From assembly GCA_937915775.1 (NCBI GenBank), contig CALGGQ010000352.1:1-64000 (forward strand): a stretch of 64,000 nt of DNA, read 5' to 3'. Below are positions 1 to 9,500 of the stretch, piece after piece. Position numbers and translations under genes: made by a program. Numbering within the stretch: the first letter of the stretch is position 1; every line of letters begins with the position of its first letter. The notes beneath the pieces are model-generated. The model was not told the origin of the DNA. It did not search any database and saw nothing but the letters and a program-made list of their open reading frames with translations. Source of the DNA: an uncultured Clostridia bacterium. GTDB lineage: Bacteria > Bacillota > Clostridia > Oscillospirales > Acutalibacteraceae.

Positions 1-2
1 TC

Positions 3-788
3 GGCGTCCTTATGGATAAGTCCACAGGCAAGGAACTCGTTATTAACGGCGATACTTTCAAGAGTGAAGTAACCTTTACTCCCGAAAAGCCAAACGGTTC
101 TATTGATGTTCTCTTTACCTTTGACGGAAAGAATATCACTACCGAAACCAATATCGTTGTATTTGAAAGCCTTTACAAAGACGGCAAAGAGCTTGCCGTT
201 CACGCTGACATCAATGACGAGGGACAGACGGTAACGGTTAAAGTACCTGAAATCAAGACCTCAGCAAAGGCAGACGGCAAGAGCGAGGTTGAAGCAAGCA
301 AAAAGATTACAATTGTTGATACCGTAACCTACAAGAATCTTACTGTCGGCAAGGAATATGTTATCAGCGGTGAGCTTATGGATAAGTCAACAAGCAAACC
401 GTTCTTAATCAATGAACAGCCTATCAGAGCCGAAGTGAAATTCACACCTAATAAGAGTGATGGCACAGTTGAAGTAACCTTTGTGTTCGATGGAAGCGGC
501 ATTACCGCAGAAACCGAACTTGTAGTCTTTGAAACGCTTTATCGTGAAGGTGTTGAAATTGCAACCCACGCCGATATTGAGGACAAGGGACAGACGGTTA
601 AAATTACCGTTCCTGAAAAGCCTGATACTCCGTCAAAGACGCACACTCCAAAGACGGGCGATGAAAGCAACAGAAGAACGCTTGCAACCATTCTTGGCGC
701 TTCGCTCTTTGGTATTCTCTGCCTCGCTTATACCCTCCTTCGCAAGAGAAAGAATAGTGTAAAGGAGGATAATGACAATGAGTGTTAA
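3..788 (+). CDS. VaFE-repeat LPXTG-like surface protein, C-terminal part
   Basis: The reading frame is open from the left edge, so only the C-terminal part of a cell-wall anchored adhesin is present. Two VaFE-type beta-sandwich repeats of about 100 residues are visible, each with the phrases 'LMDKST.K', 'VVFE.LY..G.E.A.HADI' and 'GQTV'. In this family such repeats form intramolecular cross-links that stiffen pili and adhesins. The C-terminus has a sorting signal variant (TPKTGD), a hydrophobic segment and a basic tail, so the protein should be anchored by a sortase, plausibly the sortase B at 25870. ICEs of this type commonly carry such an adhesin, presumably for mating contact. The true start lies outside the window. 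Confidence 0.85.
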   Translation, partial: GVLMDKSTGKELVINGDTFKSEVTFTPEKPNGSIDVLFTFDGKNITTETNIVVFESLYKDGKELAVHADINDEGQTVTVKVPEIKTSAKADGKSEVEASKKITIVDTVTYKNLTVGKEYVISGELMDKSTSKPFLINEQPIRAEVKFTPNKSDGTVEVTFVFDGSGITAETELVVFETLYREGVEIATHADIEDKGQTVKITVPEKPDTPSKTHTPKTGDESNRRTLATILGASLFGILCLAYTLLRKRKNSVKEDNDNEC

Positions 789-867
789 GGCTATTATCGG
801 CATCGTAATCGTTGTCGCTGTTATCGCTGCTATTGCAGTAATGCAGATTAAAAGCAGAAAAAAGTAA
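778..867 (+). CDS. 29-residue single-pass membrane peptide
   Basis: A short ORF starts at ATG 778 behind an AAAGGAGG box at 761-768. It overlaps the last 11 bases of the adhesin gene, so the two are probably translationally coupled. The product is a short hydrophilic start, about 18 hydrophobic residues (IIGIVIVVAVIAAIAV) and a basic tail (KSRKK), typical of a small membrane peptide. It is too short for domain assignment. The strong ribosome site and the tight overlap are the reasons for calling it. Its function is unknown, perhaps a partner of the adhesin or the mating channel. Confidence 0.6.
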   Translation: MSVKAIIGIVIVVAVIAAIAVMQIKSRKK

Positions 868-878
868 ACAAACCTATC

Positions 879-914
879 AGGGCGGCCATGTTCAAGTAAC
901 TGACCGCCCTATTT
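879..914 (+). terminator. Hairpin terminator after adhesin unit
   Basis: AGGGCGG-C-CA at 879-888 pairs with TG-A-CCGCCCT at 901-910, with a 12-nt loop and then a T-rich stretch (ATTTTCATTT). It probably ends or attenuates the adhesin transcript before the gene at 935, which has its own AAGGAGG site. Confidence 0.6.
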
Positions 915-934
915 TCATTTAAGGAGGAAAACAC

Positions 935-1267
935 ATGACCTATTTCAAAAATAATATAGCATCGCTCTTTGGTGTGAAAAGTGCGGTTGTCGCACAGTAC
1001 CTTTTTGACAATATCTTTGTACTGAATGAAGGCTGCTGTATTGCAAAAAGAGAGGGCAAGGCTTGGTGCAGATGTTCAAAGGTGCATTTAACAAGCGTTT
1101 TCCCGTTCTATTCAAGACACCAAATCAGCGATGCTATTGACATCTTGATTGAGGGCAAAGTCCTGAAAAAGAAGCCGTTTGACAAAAACCGATTTGACCA
1201 TACAAATTGGTATGCCTTTACGGAATACGGACTTGCCCTTATGACTAAAAACGATGGAGGTATTTAA
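935..1267 (+). CDS. Winged-helix-like ICE protein
   Basis: A protein of 110 residues. The central part (about residues 45-100) has the pattern of the winged-helix domain seen in phage and plasmid replication proteins: 'W.R.S..HLTSVFPFYSRHQISDAIDILIEGKVL', then a 'FD.TNWYAFTEYG' wing ending. The domain is small and basic, so DNA binding is likely; there is no catalytic motif. It stands at the head of a run of small overlapping ICE genes and its stop codon (TAA, 1265-1267) overlaps the next ATG by one base. Replication initiation or regulation is a guess from the fold only. Confidence 0.6.
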   Translation: MTYFKNNIASLFGVKSAVVAQYLFDNIFVLNEGCCIAKREGKAWCRCSKVHLTSVFPFYSRHQISDAIDILIEGKVLKKKPFDKNRFDHTNWYAFTEYGLALMTKNDGGI

Positions 1268-1851
1268 TGAATACAGAAAAAAGAAAATTCGGCGATTATG
1301 AGGTAATTCACTCCATAACACTTGGTAAAACGGAAATGATTGTCGGCGAATGTGATTACAAAGAGCCAAGATATGTTTGCTGTGATATTCAGCATACCAA
1401 TCTGTTGCAGTTGCCGCAGAATGATGTTTATGAGAGAAGCTATCTCAAAATTATGAGGGAATTCAGTAACAGAATTTCAGACAGAGTTACCGAGCTTGAA
1501 AAGGAAGCGCCGCAGGCTGAAAAGGTTATTACCGCCGAGCAGTGTGTCCCCGTTAATGACTTTAACAACCTTACAGGCAAGGTTGTCGTTATCGCTCCTG
1601 ACAGCATTAAAAGAGAGTATCTGAGTGACAGAAATCAGCTCATTTATGTAACCGGAGGAAACGGCGCAAGGCTCAATGCAATGGGCACTGCAGTTTACGG
1701 TTACAACCTTGCAACAAAAGAGCATACCCGCTGGGAACGCTATGACCTACTCGGCGTTATCAAAAAGGACGAAATGCCCGAATGGGCAAAAGAAGGTCTT
1801 GCCGAAGTCAAGAAAATGATTGCGGACAGAAGCAGAGAGGAGGCACGGTAA
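1267..1851 (+). CDS. Conserved ICE protein of unknown function, 194 aa
   Basis: Start ATG at 1267 overlaps the preceding stop. The first 60 residues ('YEVIHSITLGKTEMIVGE') resemble the N-termini of the next two genes, suggesting a shared small domain. The rest is a soluble alpha/beta region with a conserved-looking 'YVTGGNGARLNAMGTAVYGYNL' segment near residue 128. The C-terminus is helical and charged. I recognise no enzyme motif. It belongs to the accessory block upstream of the giant helicase gene and is probably cotranscribed with it. Confidence 0.55.
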   Translation: MNTEKRKFGDYEVIHSITLGKTEMIVGECDYKEPRYVCCDIQHTNLLQLPQNDVYERSYLKIMREFSNRISDRVTELEKEAPQAEKVITAEQCVPVNDFNNLTGKVVVIAPDSIKREYLSDRNQLIYVTGGNGARLNAMGTAVYGYNLATKEHTRWERYDLLGVIKKDEMPEWAKEGLAEVKKMIADRSREEAR

Positions 1852-1852
1852 T

Positions 1853-2143
1853 ATGGCTGACGATAAAATCGTTAATGCAGGTTATGTTATTGAACAGGAA
1901 CTCCATATCAGTAATGCCACGATTGTTCTTGGCGTAAATCCAGACCTTGTTGACAAGAAGCACACTACCCCGTATGTAACTTGGGAATGTGATTCCGAAA
2001 AGAAGGACTTTTATTGGGGACATTATTTCAAGGACAGATATGCTGCCGAGCGTGACTTGGCAAAGCGTGGTATGGAGAAGGTTCGCTATTTTGATCGAAT
2101 TACCGGCTTTCACAAACAGCAGACGGAGCGTGATGAAAGATGA
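1853..2143 (+). CDS. Small ICE protein, paralogue of neighbours, 96 aa
   Basis: The start at ATG 1853 is chosen over upstream starts because GAGAGGAGG lies about 11 bases before it. The protein matches the following one across its length: 'Y(V/K)I.(E/K).L.I....I.LG.N' at the front and 'YFKDRYAAERDLAKR' against 'FFDDRFSAQKDIVDR' near the end. No known catalytic motif is visible. It is soluble and probably a small alpha/beta fold. Its stop overlaps the next ATG (ATGA). Confidence 0.55.
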   Translation: MADDKIVNAGYVIEQELHISNATIVLGVNPDLVDKKHTTPYVTWECDSEKKDFYWGHYFKDRYAAERDLAKRGMEKVRYFDRITGFHKQQTERDER

Positions 2144-2406
2144 AGCGCTTTTTCGGATACAAGGTTATTCAAAAGTTATCCATTGGTAGTGTTACTTTCT
2201 TTATCGGCTATAACAAATACGGTGAGCACAAATACGCCACCTACTTTCGCCGTAACGGAGAAAAGAATTACTCTTGGATACGCTTTTTTGATGACCGCTT
2301 CTCTGCTCAAAAGGATATTGTTGACAGAGCATACAGAGAAATCCCTATGCTTGAATATTTAATGAATAAGGAGGATGAAAGCAATGCCAACAAAACCGAC
2401 AGTTAA
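2140..2406 (+). CDS. Small ICE protein, paralogue of preceding gene, 88 aa
   Basis: The ATG overlaps the preceding stop by four bases (ATGA), a sign of translational coupling. The sequence repeats the pattern of the 1853 product, including 'GYNKYGEHKYATYF' and 'IRFFDDRFSAQKDIVDRA'. Basic and aromatic residues are abundant, so nucleic-acid contact is possible but not shown. Together with the N-terminal region of the 1267 product this makes three adjacent copies of one small domain, most likely from tandem duplication inside the element. Confidence 0.55.
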   Translation: MKRFFGYKVIQKLSIGSVTFFIGYNKYGEHKYATYFRRNGEKNYSWIRFFDDRFSAQKDIVDRAYREIPMLEYLMNKEDESNANKTDS

Positions 2407-2626
2407 TAAATTAAGAGTTTTTGACAAGCTCACTAAGGCTGGCTATGCCGATGAAAAAAGCATTATGAGTATTGATGAGAAAATCGTATTTGATAAGTCC
2501 TTTACAAGAGATGAACTTATCGTTGCTGTTCAAATAAAAGAAGCAGCCAAAAGCAAAACGCTTGTTGCCTACCTTGCAGACCCGAATGTTGACCTTACCC
2601 CGCCGAAAAAGGAGGAAAAGAAATGA
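2384..2626 (+). CDS. Small helical ICE protein, 80 aa
   Basis: Two starts are possible. ATG 2375 directly abuts the AAGGAGG box (2368-2374), while ATG 2384 has a 9-base spacing, so 2384 is preferred. The protein is helical and lysine-rich, with a proline/lysine tail, and has no motif I recognise. It overlaps the preceding gene by 23 bases and the next one by four. Confidence 0.5.
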   Translation: MPTKPTVNKLRVFDKLTKAGYADEKSIMSIDEKIVFDKSFTRDELIVAVQIKEAAKSKTLVAYLADPNVDLTPPKKEEKK

Positions 2627-3561
2627 GTGAATACACATTAAAACCTCTTACCAGAGCAGAACAGCTTTATGCGTATAAGCAGAGCCAACAAATTGCAGGT
2701 CAGACGGGATATTACGGCTACTTGCATGGTGATTTTGACAAGAGCGATAATTTCAATAATGTATTTGAATATTACAACGGAGCTGTTGTTCGTGAGCATT
2801 TTGACGAGGAAAGAAATAATGTTATTGATTTCCTTGAAGATAACATTTGTTCAAGCCCACGCAAAATGAGAGATTTCTGCTATTCTCACAAAGAGGCAGC
2901 CATTAAAGGCAAATTTGGTGAGGAATACGGATTTCGTATTGATGTAGGAAACCAAACGTTCATTATCCGTTTAAATCCATTTACAAAAGGCGACTATAAC
3001 TGCTATATGCTTGCCTATGACAAACATCTTCTTGACCGCCATATGAAGAAAGCGGCAAAGGGTATTAATTTCATATACCCAAACTATTCGCTTAAATTCA
3101 ACCTTGAGGACGGCGACCATATTGTAGTCAGATATGCAGACGGTACGGATATGGTACAGGATTGCCGATATATTGACCAATATCATTTTCAAATCGGCAA
3201 CCTTACTTTTCACATCTGTCAGTATGCAGAGCTTCTTGAAAGGAACGGCGCAACTGTTATTCCTTACCGTGATTCGCTTCCCGATAAATGCTATGTCTAT
3301 GTTGATACCCGTGATATTTATGCTATTGTAACCAAAGGCAAAGACGGATACGAACCTTTTGAACAGGCAAAATATCCAGATAAGGAACGCAACCGTGAAT
3401 ATGTTGCCAAACTCAACAAGGAACTTGGCGTTACAGATAAACAAGTCGGAGCAATGACAATGGCTGCTATGTTTGGTTGGGCAGATAAAGATGCTGATCC
3501 AAGAAGTTTTAACGGAGGGAAAAGCCATAACAATCGCAACAGAGATGATTACGAAAGGTAG
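2623..3561 (+). CDS. Conserved ICE protein of unknown function, 312 aa
   Basis: Its ATG overlaps the stop of the preceding gene and a GGAGGAAAAG site lies upstream. The first 100 residues are helical and aromatic-rich; the middle (about 105-240) is predicted beta-rich ('FRIDVGNQTFIIRLNPFT', 'YRDSLPDKCYVYVDTRDIYAIV'). The last part ('LNKELGVTDKQVGAMTMAAMFGWADKDADP') resembles the C-terminal tail common to DUF3849/DUF4316-type ICE proteins. It sits directly before the giant methylase/helicase gene with a 9-base gap, so a role in the same DNA-processing step is plausible but unproven. Confidence 0.5.
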   Translation: MSEYTLKPLTRAEQLYAYKQSQQIAGQTGYYGYLHGDFDKSDNFNNVFEYYNGAVVREHFDEERNNVIDFLEDNICSSPRKMRDFCYSHKEAAIKGKFGEEYGFRIDVGNQTFIIRLNPFTKGDYNCYMLAYDKHLLDRHMKKAAKGINFIYPNYSLKFNLEDGDHIVVRYADGTDMVQDCRYIDQYHFQIGNLTFHICQYAELLERNGATVIPYRDSLPDKCYVYVDTRDIYAIVTKGKDGYEPFEQAKYPDKERNREYVAKLNKELGVTDKQVGAMTMAAMFGWADKDADPRSFNGGKSHNNRNRDDYER

Positions 3562-3569
3562 GTGTTTCT

Positions 3570-6500
3570 ATGGCAAACAAATATGAATTTATTAAATTCG
3601 TCTTTGATGATACCTTAAAAGAAATCACAAAAACGCCTGAGAATTGGCAGTCCTTTCTCTTTTCGGCTTGCAGAAACTTCAAACTCCCTTTTGACGAGCA
3701 GCTTTTAATCTTTGCTCAAAGACCGGACGCAACGGCTGTCCTTGAATTTGATAAGTGGAATAACCGCTTTGGCAGATGGGTAAACGGCGGTGCAAAGGGT
3801 ATCGCCGTTTTTGATAATGTCAGAGGAGAAAACCAGCGGCTTAAATACTACTTTGATATTTCCGATACACACGAAACAGAGTTTTCAAAGCCTGTTCCTA
3901 TGTGGGAATACAAAACGGAATATGAAGCAGAAGTCATATCCGTTTTAGAGGATAACTTCGGCGAACTTGAAAGGAAAGACGATATCACCAATGCTGTCTT
4001 TTCTGCTGCCGAGAATATGGCTATGGATAATCTTCCCGACTATATCTCCGAACTCACCAATTATGCAAAATCAGACAGCTTTCTTGAGGATTTAGGCGAT
4101 GACGCCATTGAAAAAGAATTGAGAGTGCTTGTTCAAAACAGCGTAGCATATATGATGCTTACCCGTTTGGGTGTTGACACCTCAAACCTTTTTGACAGAG
4201 AGGATTTTCAAGGCGTTGTTAATTTCAACACACCCGAAGCCCTTTCCGTACTCGGTGAAGCAACAAGCGATATTGCTCAAATGGGACTGACCGAAATAGG
4301 AAAAACGGTTCTTTCTCTGCAAAGAGAAAATCGCATAATTGCAGAAAAAAGCAAAGATGAATATACTGAAAGCGAAAAAACAAAAGAAAGGAGTGCTGAC
4401 TATGACACAGCCAATCAGTTACACAACGGTGAACGGAGTTCAGATTCCGAACCTGCTTCTCCCACAGGACAAGACGATTCGTTTTGGTCGTTACGCAGAA
4501 GCTCGCAGAGATTTTCTGATGAACCACCACAAGCCGTATTACACGAGCCTAAAACTGCAATGCCGGCTCGACCAACATCTGAAAGAGGTTCAGGACAGAG
4601 CCGAACAGATGGAAGAGCAGTTGATGACAACAATGGCGGCACAGGAGGGCTTGACGGAGAAACTGAAAGCAGAAAATCCGATGACTTGGGTACAGGGCAT
4701 GAACAACCTGAAACAGAGAGTTCAGGAGATAGTCATGAACGAAGTGATTTATCAGAGGTAAGCGAAGAATTACCGCCGTTTACGGATGAAGATAAAATTC
4801 TGTTTATGCTTCAAAATCCTAATGACGATTTGGCGCACCGAAAGGAATTTTTGTTACAGCGTTGGAGCGAATTAAGGAATACTGATGAGAAAGGCAGATA
4901 TATCTCAACCGTTTACGCAGGGCGGCTAAAACAATTTAATGTAGATGGCGTTGAAGTGGGATACCACTATGAGCCGGAGGGACTTTATTTATACGAGGGA
5001 ACTTACAAATCTCGTACAAAGGAGTCCCTTTTTTCGTGGAATTTAGTTGCCGAACTCACCGACCAACTCATAAAAGAAGGCAAATATTATCAGCCTGAAA
5101 AGAAAGAGCCTGAATCTGCACAGATTGGTTTTTTCGATTTTATTGATAATGCAGTACCAGCCGAACAGACAGTAACGGAACCCGAACAGGTTTCCTTGTT
5201 CGCTGACTTCGGTATCTCACAACAGATTATTGATGAAGCGCTATGTATCGGTGCAAACGATACTAACAGCACGCTTGACATTGCTATGTTTTTCCGCAGG
5301 GACAGAGGAACGGAATACAACGCTAAATTCCTCAAATCTCATTACGGTACAAACGGTGCAGGCTTTTTCTTTGACGGCGAGCAAATATCCGTTTGGTATG
5401 ACGAGAACGGTATCAATATTGCAAAGGGCAACACAGCACAAAAGTCTTCGGCTACACATCTGACTTGGGAACAGGCGGCAAAGCGTATTCGTGAACTGCT
5501 TGACCTCGGCAGATATATGCCGCAGTATCAACTCGATAAGATTGACGACCACGAACTTTCGTATGTTGCCGAAAGAATAGTCTTTTTCCTTCGTGATATG
5601 GATAAGGACAGTAAGGAACGCTGTTTCCCTTCACTTTACGAAGCATTAAACGGAATTTATGGTTATCCCGATCAGGTTGAAATTGTTAAGGGTGCATTAT
5701 CAAATCCCGATACTTTTAACGACCTTGACAATGACTATATCGAGTTTATGGATGACCGCAGGCGTGGAACTATCAGCGGCTTACCTCGTTATTCTTTCAA
5801 GTATTCTCCTGACTATGTTTACGAAATAATGCAGGGTATGTCACTTGAAAAAGTACCGTTCAAAGCACAGGCAGGCTTTAATCCTGACAGACAGTATTTC
5901 ATCACTAACGATGAAATTAACAAACTGCTCAGCAGAGGTTCTTCATACGCAGAGAGCAGATACCGCATATACACATTCTTTGTAAATCATTCTGATATGC
6001 AAGAACGCATTAAGATGATAAAAGACGAATACGGAACGGGCGGATATGCTGTAGGTAACGATAATGCGAATTATGACGGAAAAGGCTTATTTTTCAGTCA
6101 CGGAAGCGGTATGGAGCCTTATGCAAAGGTGCTGTTAAAGTGGAACGATGTTGTAAAGCGAATTGATGCTCTAATTAAAGCAGAAAAATTTCTTTCTGAT
6201 GAAGATATTGCAAAGCTACCGGATATTGAAAAAGAGCATATTGCAAATGATGTTGAACGCTTTTTTGAGGTTATGCCGGAAGAATATGCAAAGCCGTATT
6301 CAAATGAGCTTGAGCCTTACAGAAGAAAAGATGTCATTATGGCACAACTTGACAATCCGCAGGCACTTGAAGATATTGACCGTATGATGTCTGACGCACT
6401 TGCCCTTATGGATAAGAGTAATGAGCGTGATTATAAATGGCATCAGGAACAATATGACAGTTTTGTTGCTTTCAAAAACGGCGAGTATCATCCCTACACT

Positions 6501-9500
6501 GTTCCCGAACGGAAAGCGCCATTACCAAAACCGAGTAAATTCTCCCAACCTGCCGAAAAAGAAAATGATCAGGATAAAGAGATAGACGCAGTATTCGCAC
6601 TCCTTAACGCTTGTAAAATTGCTGTGAATACCGTCAAATATGAAGATGATACTATCGTACTCATTGACGATGACGGTAACGAGTGGAAAGGTGCAGAAAT
6701 GTATGACTTTCTTCTTAATGAGGTGCTTACCTTTAGTGAAGATGGCAAGCTTGTTGATGGTTACGGTATTGATGACAGGATGGTTTTGAGCGTTGTTGAA
6801 TACGCAAAGAAATACGGAGTTGAACCCGAACTTGTTGAAAACAGTGTGCCGCCTTTTGTGTCCGAATACAACAAATTGCAGGCGCAGTATCCCGATGTTA
6901 TATTATTCTCTCGCCTTGGTGATTTCTATGAGGTTATGGGAAATAATGCAAAGGTTGTTGCAGACGAACTTGACTTTGTATTGACAAGCAGGACGGTCAA
7001 CAGAGATACGCAGGAATCCACCCCAATGTGTGGTGTGCCTGTTCACGCTGTTGACTCATATATTTCACAGCTTGTTGCAAAAGGATATAAAGTTGCTATT
7101 GCTGAAAATAAGGATGTCAATAGAGTTGTCGCTCCGGGGAAAGCGCAGGAGCGTTCTCCTCTTGAAAGAGCAAAGCAGTTAATCAATGATTATAGGCATA
7201 GAGAGTTTGGTTATGATGACAGCGCTGATTTCAGCGATTTAACAAATGTCAATCTTGCTACAACCGAAACAGTGGATGGCAAGCATAGCATAGAGGTAAA
7301 TGTTGACCTTGAAAACTATAACCTTAACACATTTATTGACGGCAATCTCTTTAAGCAGCACAAAGCAGATGCGCTTGAAACCCTTATTTATACGCAGCTT
7401 GAAACACTCTCATTTGATGATTTAGTATTTCTTGATGAAGAAGAACTTTCCCGTATTGAAAAGGAACCTGAAAAAACTGACCACTCGGATATGATAGGCG
7501 ATGAAATCGTCATTGACGGTTCTCACTTTATCATTGAAGAAGTCAAGGGCGACTATGTTTCAATGCGTGATGTGACCTTTGCAGAAAACGCAGGCTTTCC
7601 TATTTTCCGCAGAGAGCGAATAGCAGACATTCTGCCGCTTATTCCTGAAAAGGAAGAACCCGTTGTTGAGATACTCCCTGCACCACCGCAGCAGCCGAAA
7701 TCAAAGGTGCGTACCTTTGACCTTCACCCTGAAATACCGCTTGAAGCAAGGCACAATTACAACTTTGCCGAAAAAGAAATTGAAAATGTTGGCAAGAAAG
7801 AGCGTTTTCGCAGGAACATTGAGGCTATCAATGTGCTGAAGGAGTGTGAGTTTGACGGCAGATTTGCTACGCCTGAAGAGCAGGAAATCTTGTCGCAATA
7901 TGTCGGTTGGGGCGGTATTCCCGAAGCATTTGACCCGAACAATTCAGCTTGGGCAGATGAATACAAGGAACTGATTGTTGCACTTTCTCCTGAAGAATAT
8001 GACGCCGCGATGGAAAGCACACTTACCGCTTTCTATACTCCTCAAACCGTTATATCCGCTATCTACAAGACTTTGGAAAACTTGGGCTTTAAGCAAGGCA
8101 ATATCCTTGAGCCCTCTTGCGGTATCGGTAACTTTATCGGTATGCTGCCGCAGAAACTATCCGACAGTAAAATGTATGGCATCGAGCTTGACAGTATATC
8201 GGCGCAGATTGCACAGCAGTTATATCAGAAATCATCTGTGATTGCTTCGCCGTTTGAGGAAGCAATTTTGCCCGACTCGTTCTTTGATGCAGTTATCGGA
8301 AATGTTCCCTTCGGTGATTTTAAGGTTGCGGATAAGCGGTACGATAAAAACAATTTCCTTATTCACGACTATTTCTTTGCAAAGTCCCTTGATAAGTTAA
8401 GAACGGGCGGCGTAATGCTGCTTGTTACCTCTATGGGAACAATGGATAAGGAAAACTCCAATGTGCGAAGATATATCGCACAGAGAGCAGACCTGCTTGG
8501 CGCTATCAGACTTCCTAACGATACCTTTAAGGGTAATGCCGGAACGGACGTAACCTCGGATATTCTCATCCTGCAAAAGCGAGATAGGATTGTCAACGAG
8601 GAACCCGACTGGCTTATGCTTGATAATACGGAAGACGGTATCCGTATGAACAAATACTTTGTTGACCACCCCGAAATGATTATGGGTAATATGGTAATGA
8701 AATCAGGCAGATTCGGTCCCGAACCGACTTGCGAGCCGTTTGAGGACAGAACTCTTGAAGAACAACTCGACATTGCCATCCGTAATATTAAGGGCGAGAT
8801 TACAGAGTATGAAATTGACGAGGAAGAAATTGAGGATGACCGTCAGTATTTACCTGCTGACCCGACTGTTCGCAATTTCTCATTCACCGTTGTTGACGGC
8901 ACTATCTTTTACCGTGAAAACTCTATGATGAAAGAGGTTAAGGTATCGGCTACTGCTGAAAACCGTATTAAAGGCTTAATCAATATCAGACAGAGCGTCA
9001 AACGGCTCATAGAACTGCAAACCGAGGACTATCCCGAAGAAGAAATACTCTCCGAACAGCAGAACTTAAACGAGCTTTATGACGGCTTTACGGCGAAATA
9101 CGGACTTATCAATTCCCGTGCAAACAAGAGTGCTTTTGCCGATGACGGCTCCTACTATTTGCTTACTGCATTAGAGGTGCTTGACGATGAAGGCGACCTT
9201 GAACGCAAGGCGGATATGTTCACAAAGCGAACAATTAAACCGCATATTCCCGTTACTTCTGTTGATACCTCTATTGAAGCGGTTGCAGTTTCAATGGGCG
9301 AAAAGGCTGAACTTGATATGGAATATATGATGCAGCTTACGGGTAAAACAGAGGAAGAAATCGAAGATGACTTAACAGGCATTATCTTTCTTAACCCTAT
9401 GTATTCCGAGGACAGACCAGCCGAAAAGAAATACCTTATGGCTGACGAATACCTTTCAGGCGATGTCCGTGCAAAACTGCGTGTTGCTGAAAATATGGCA

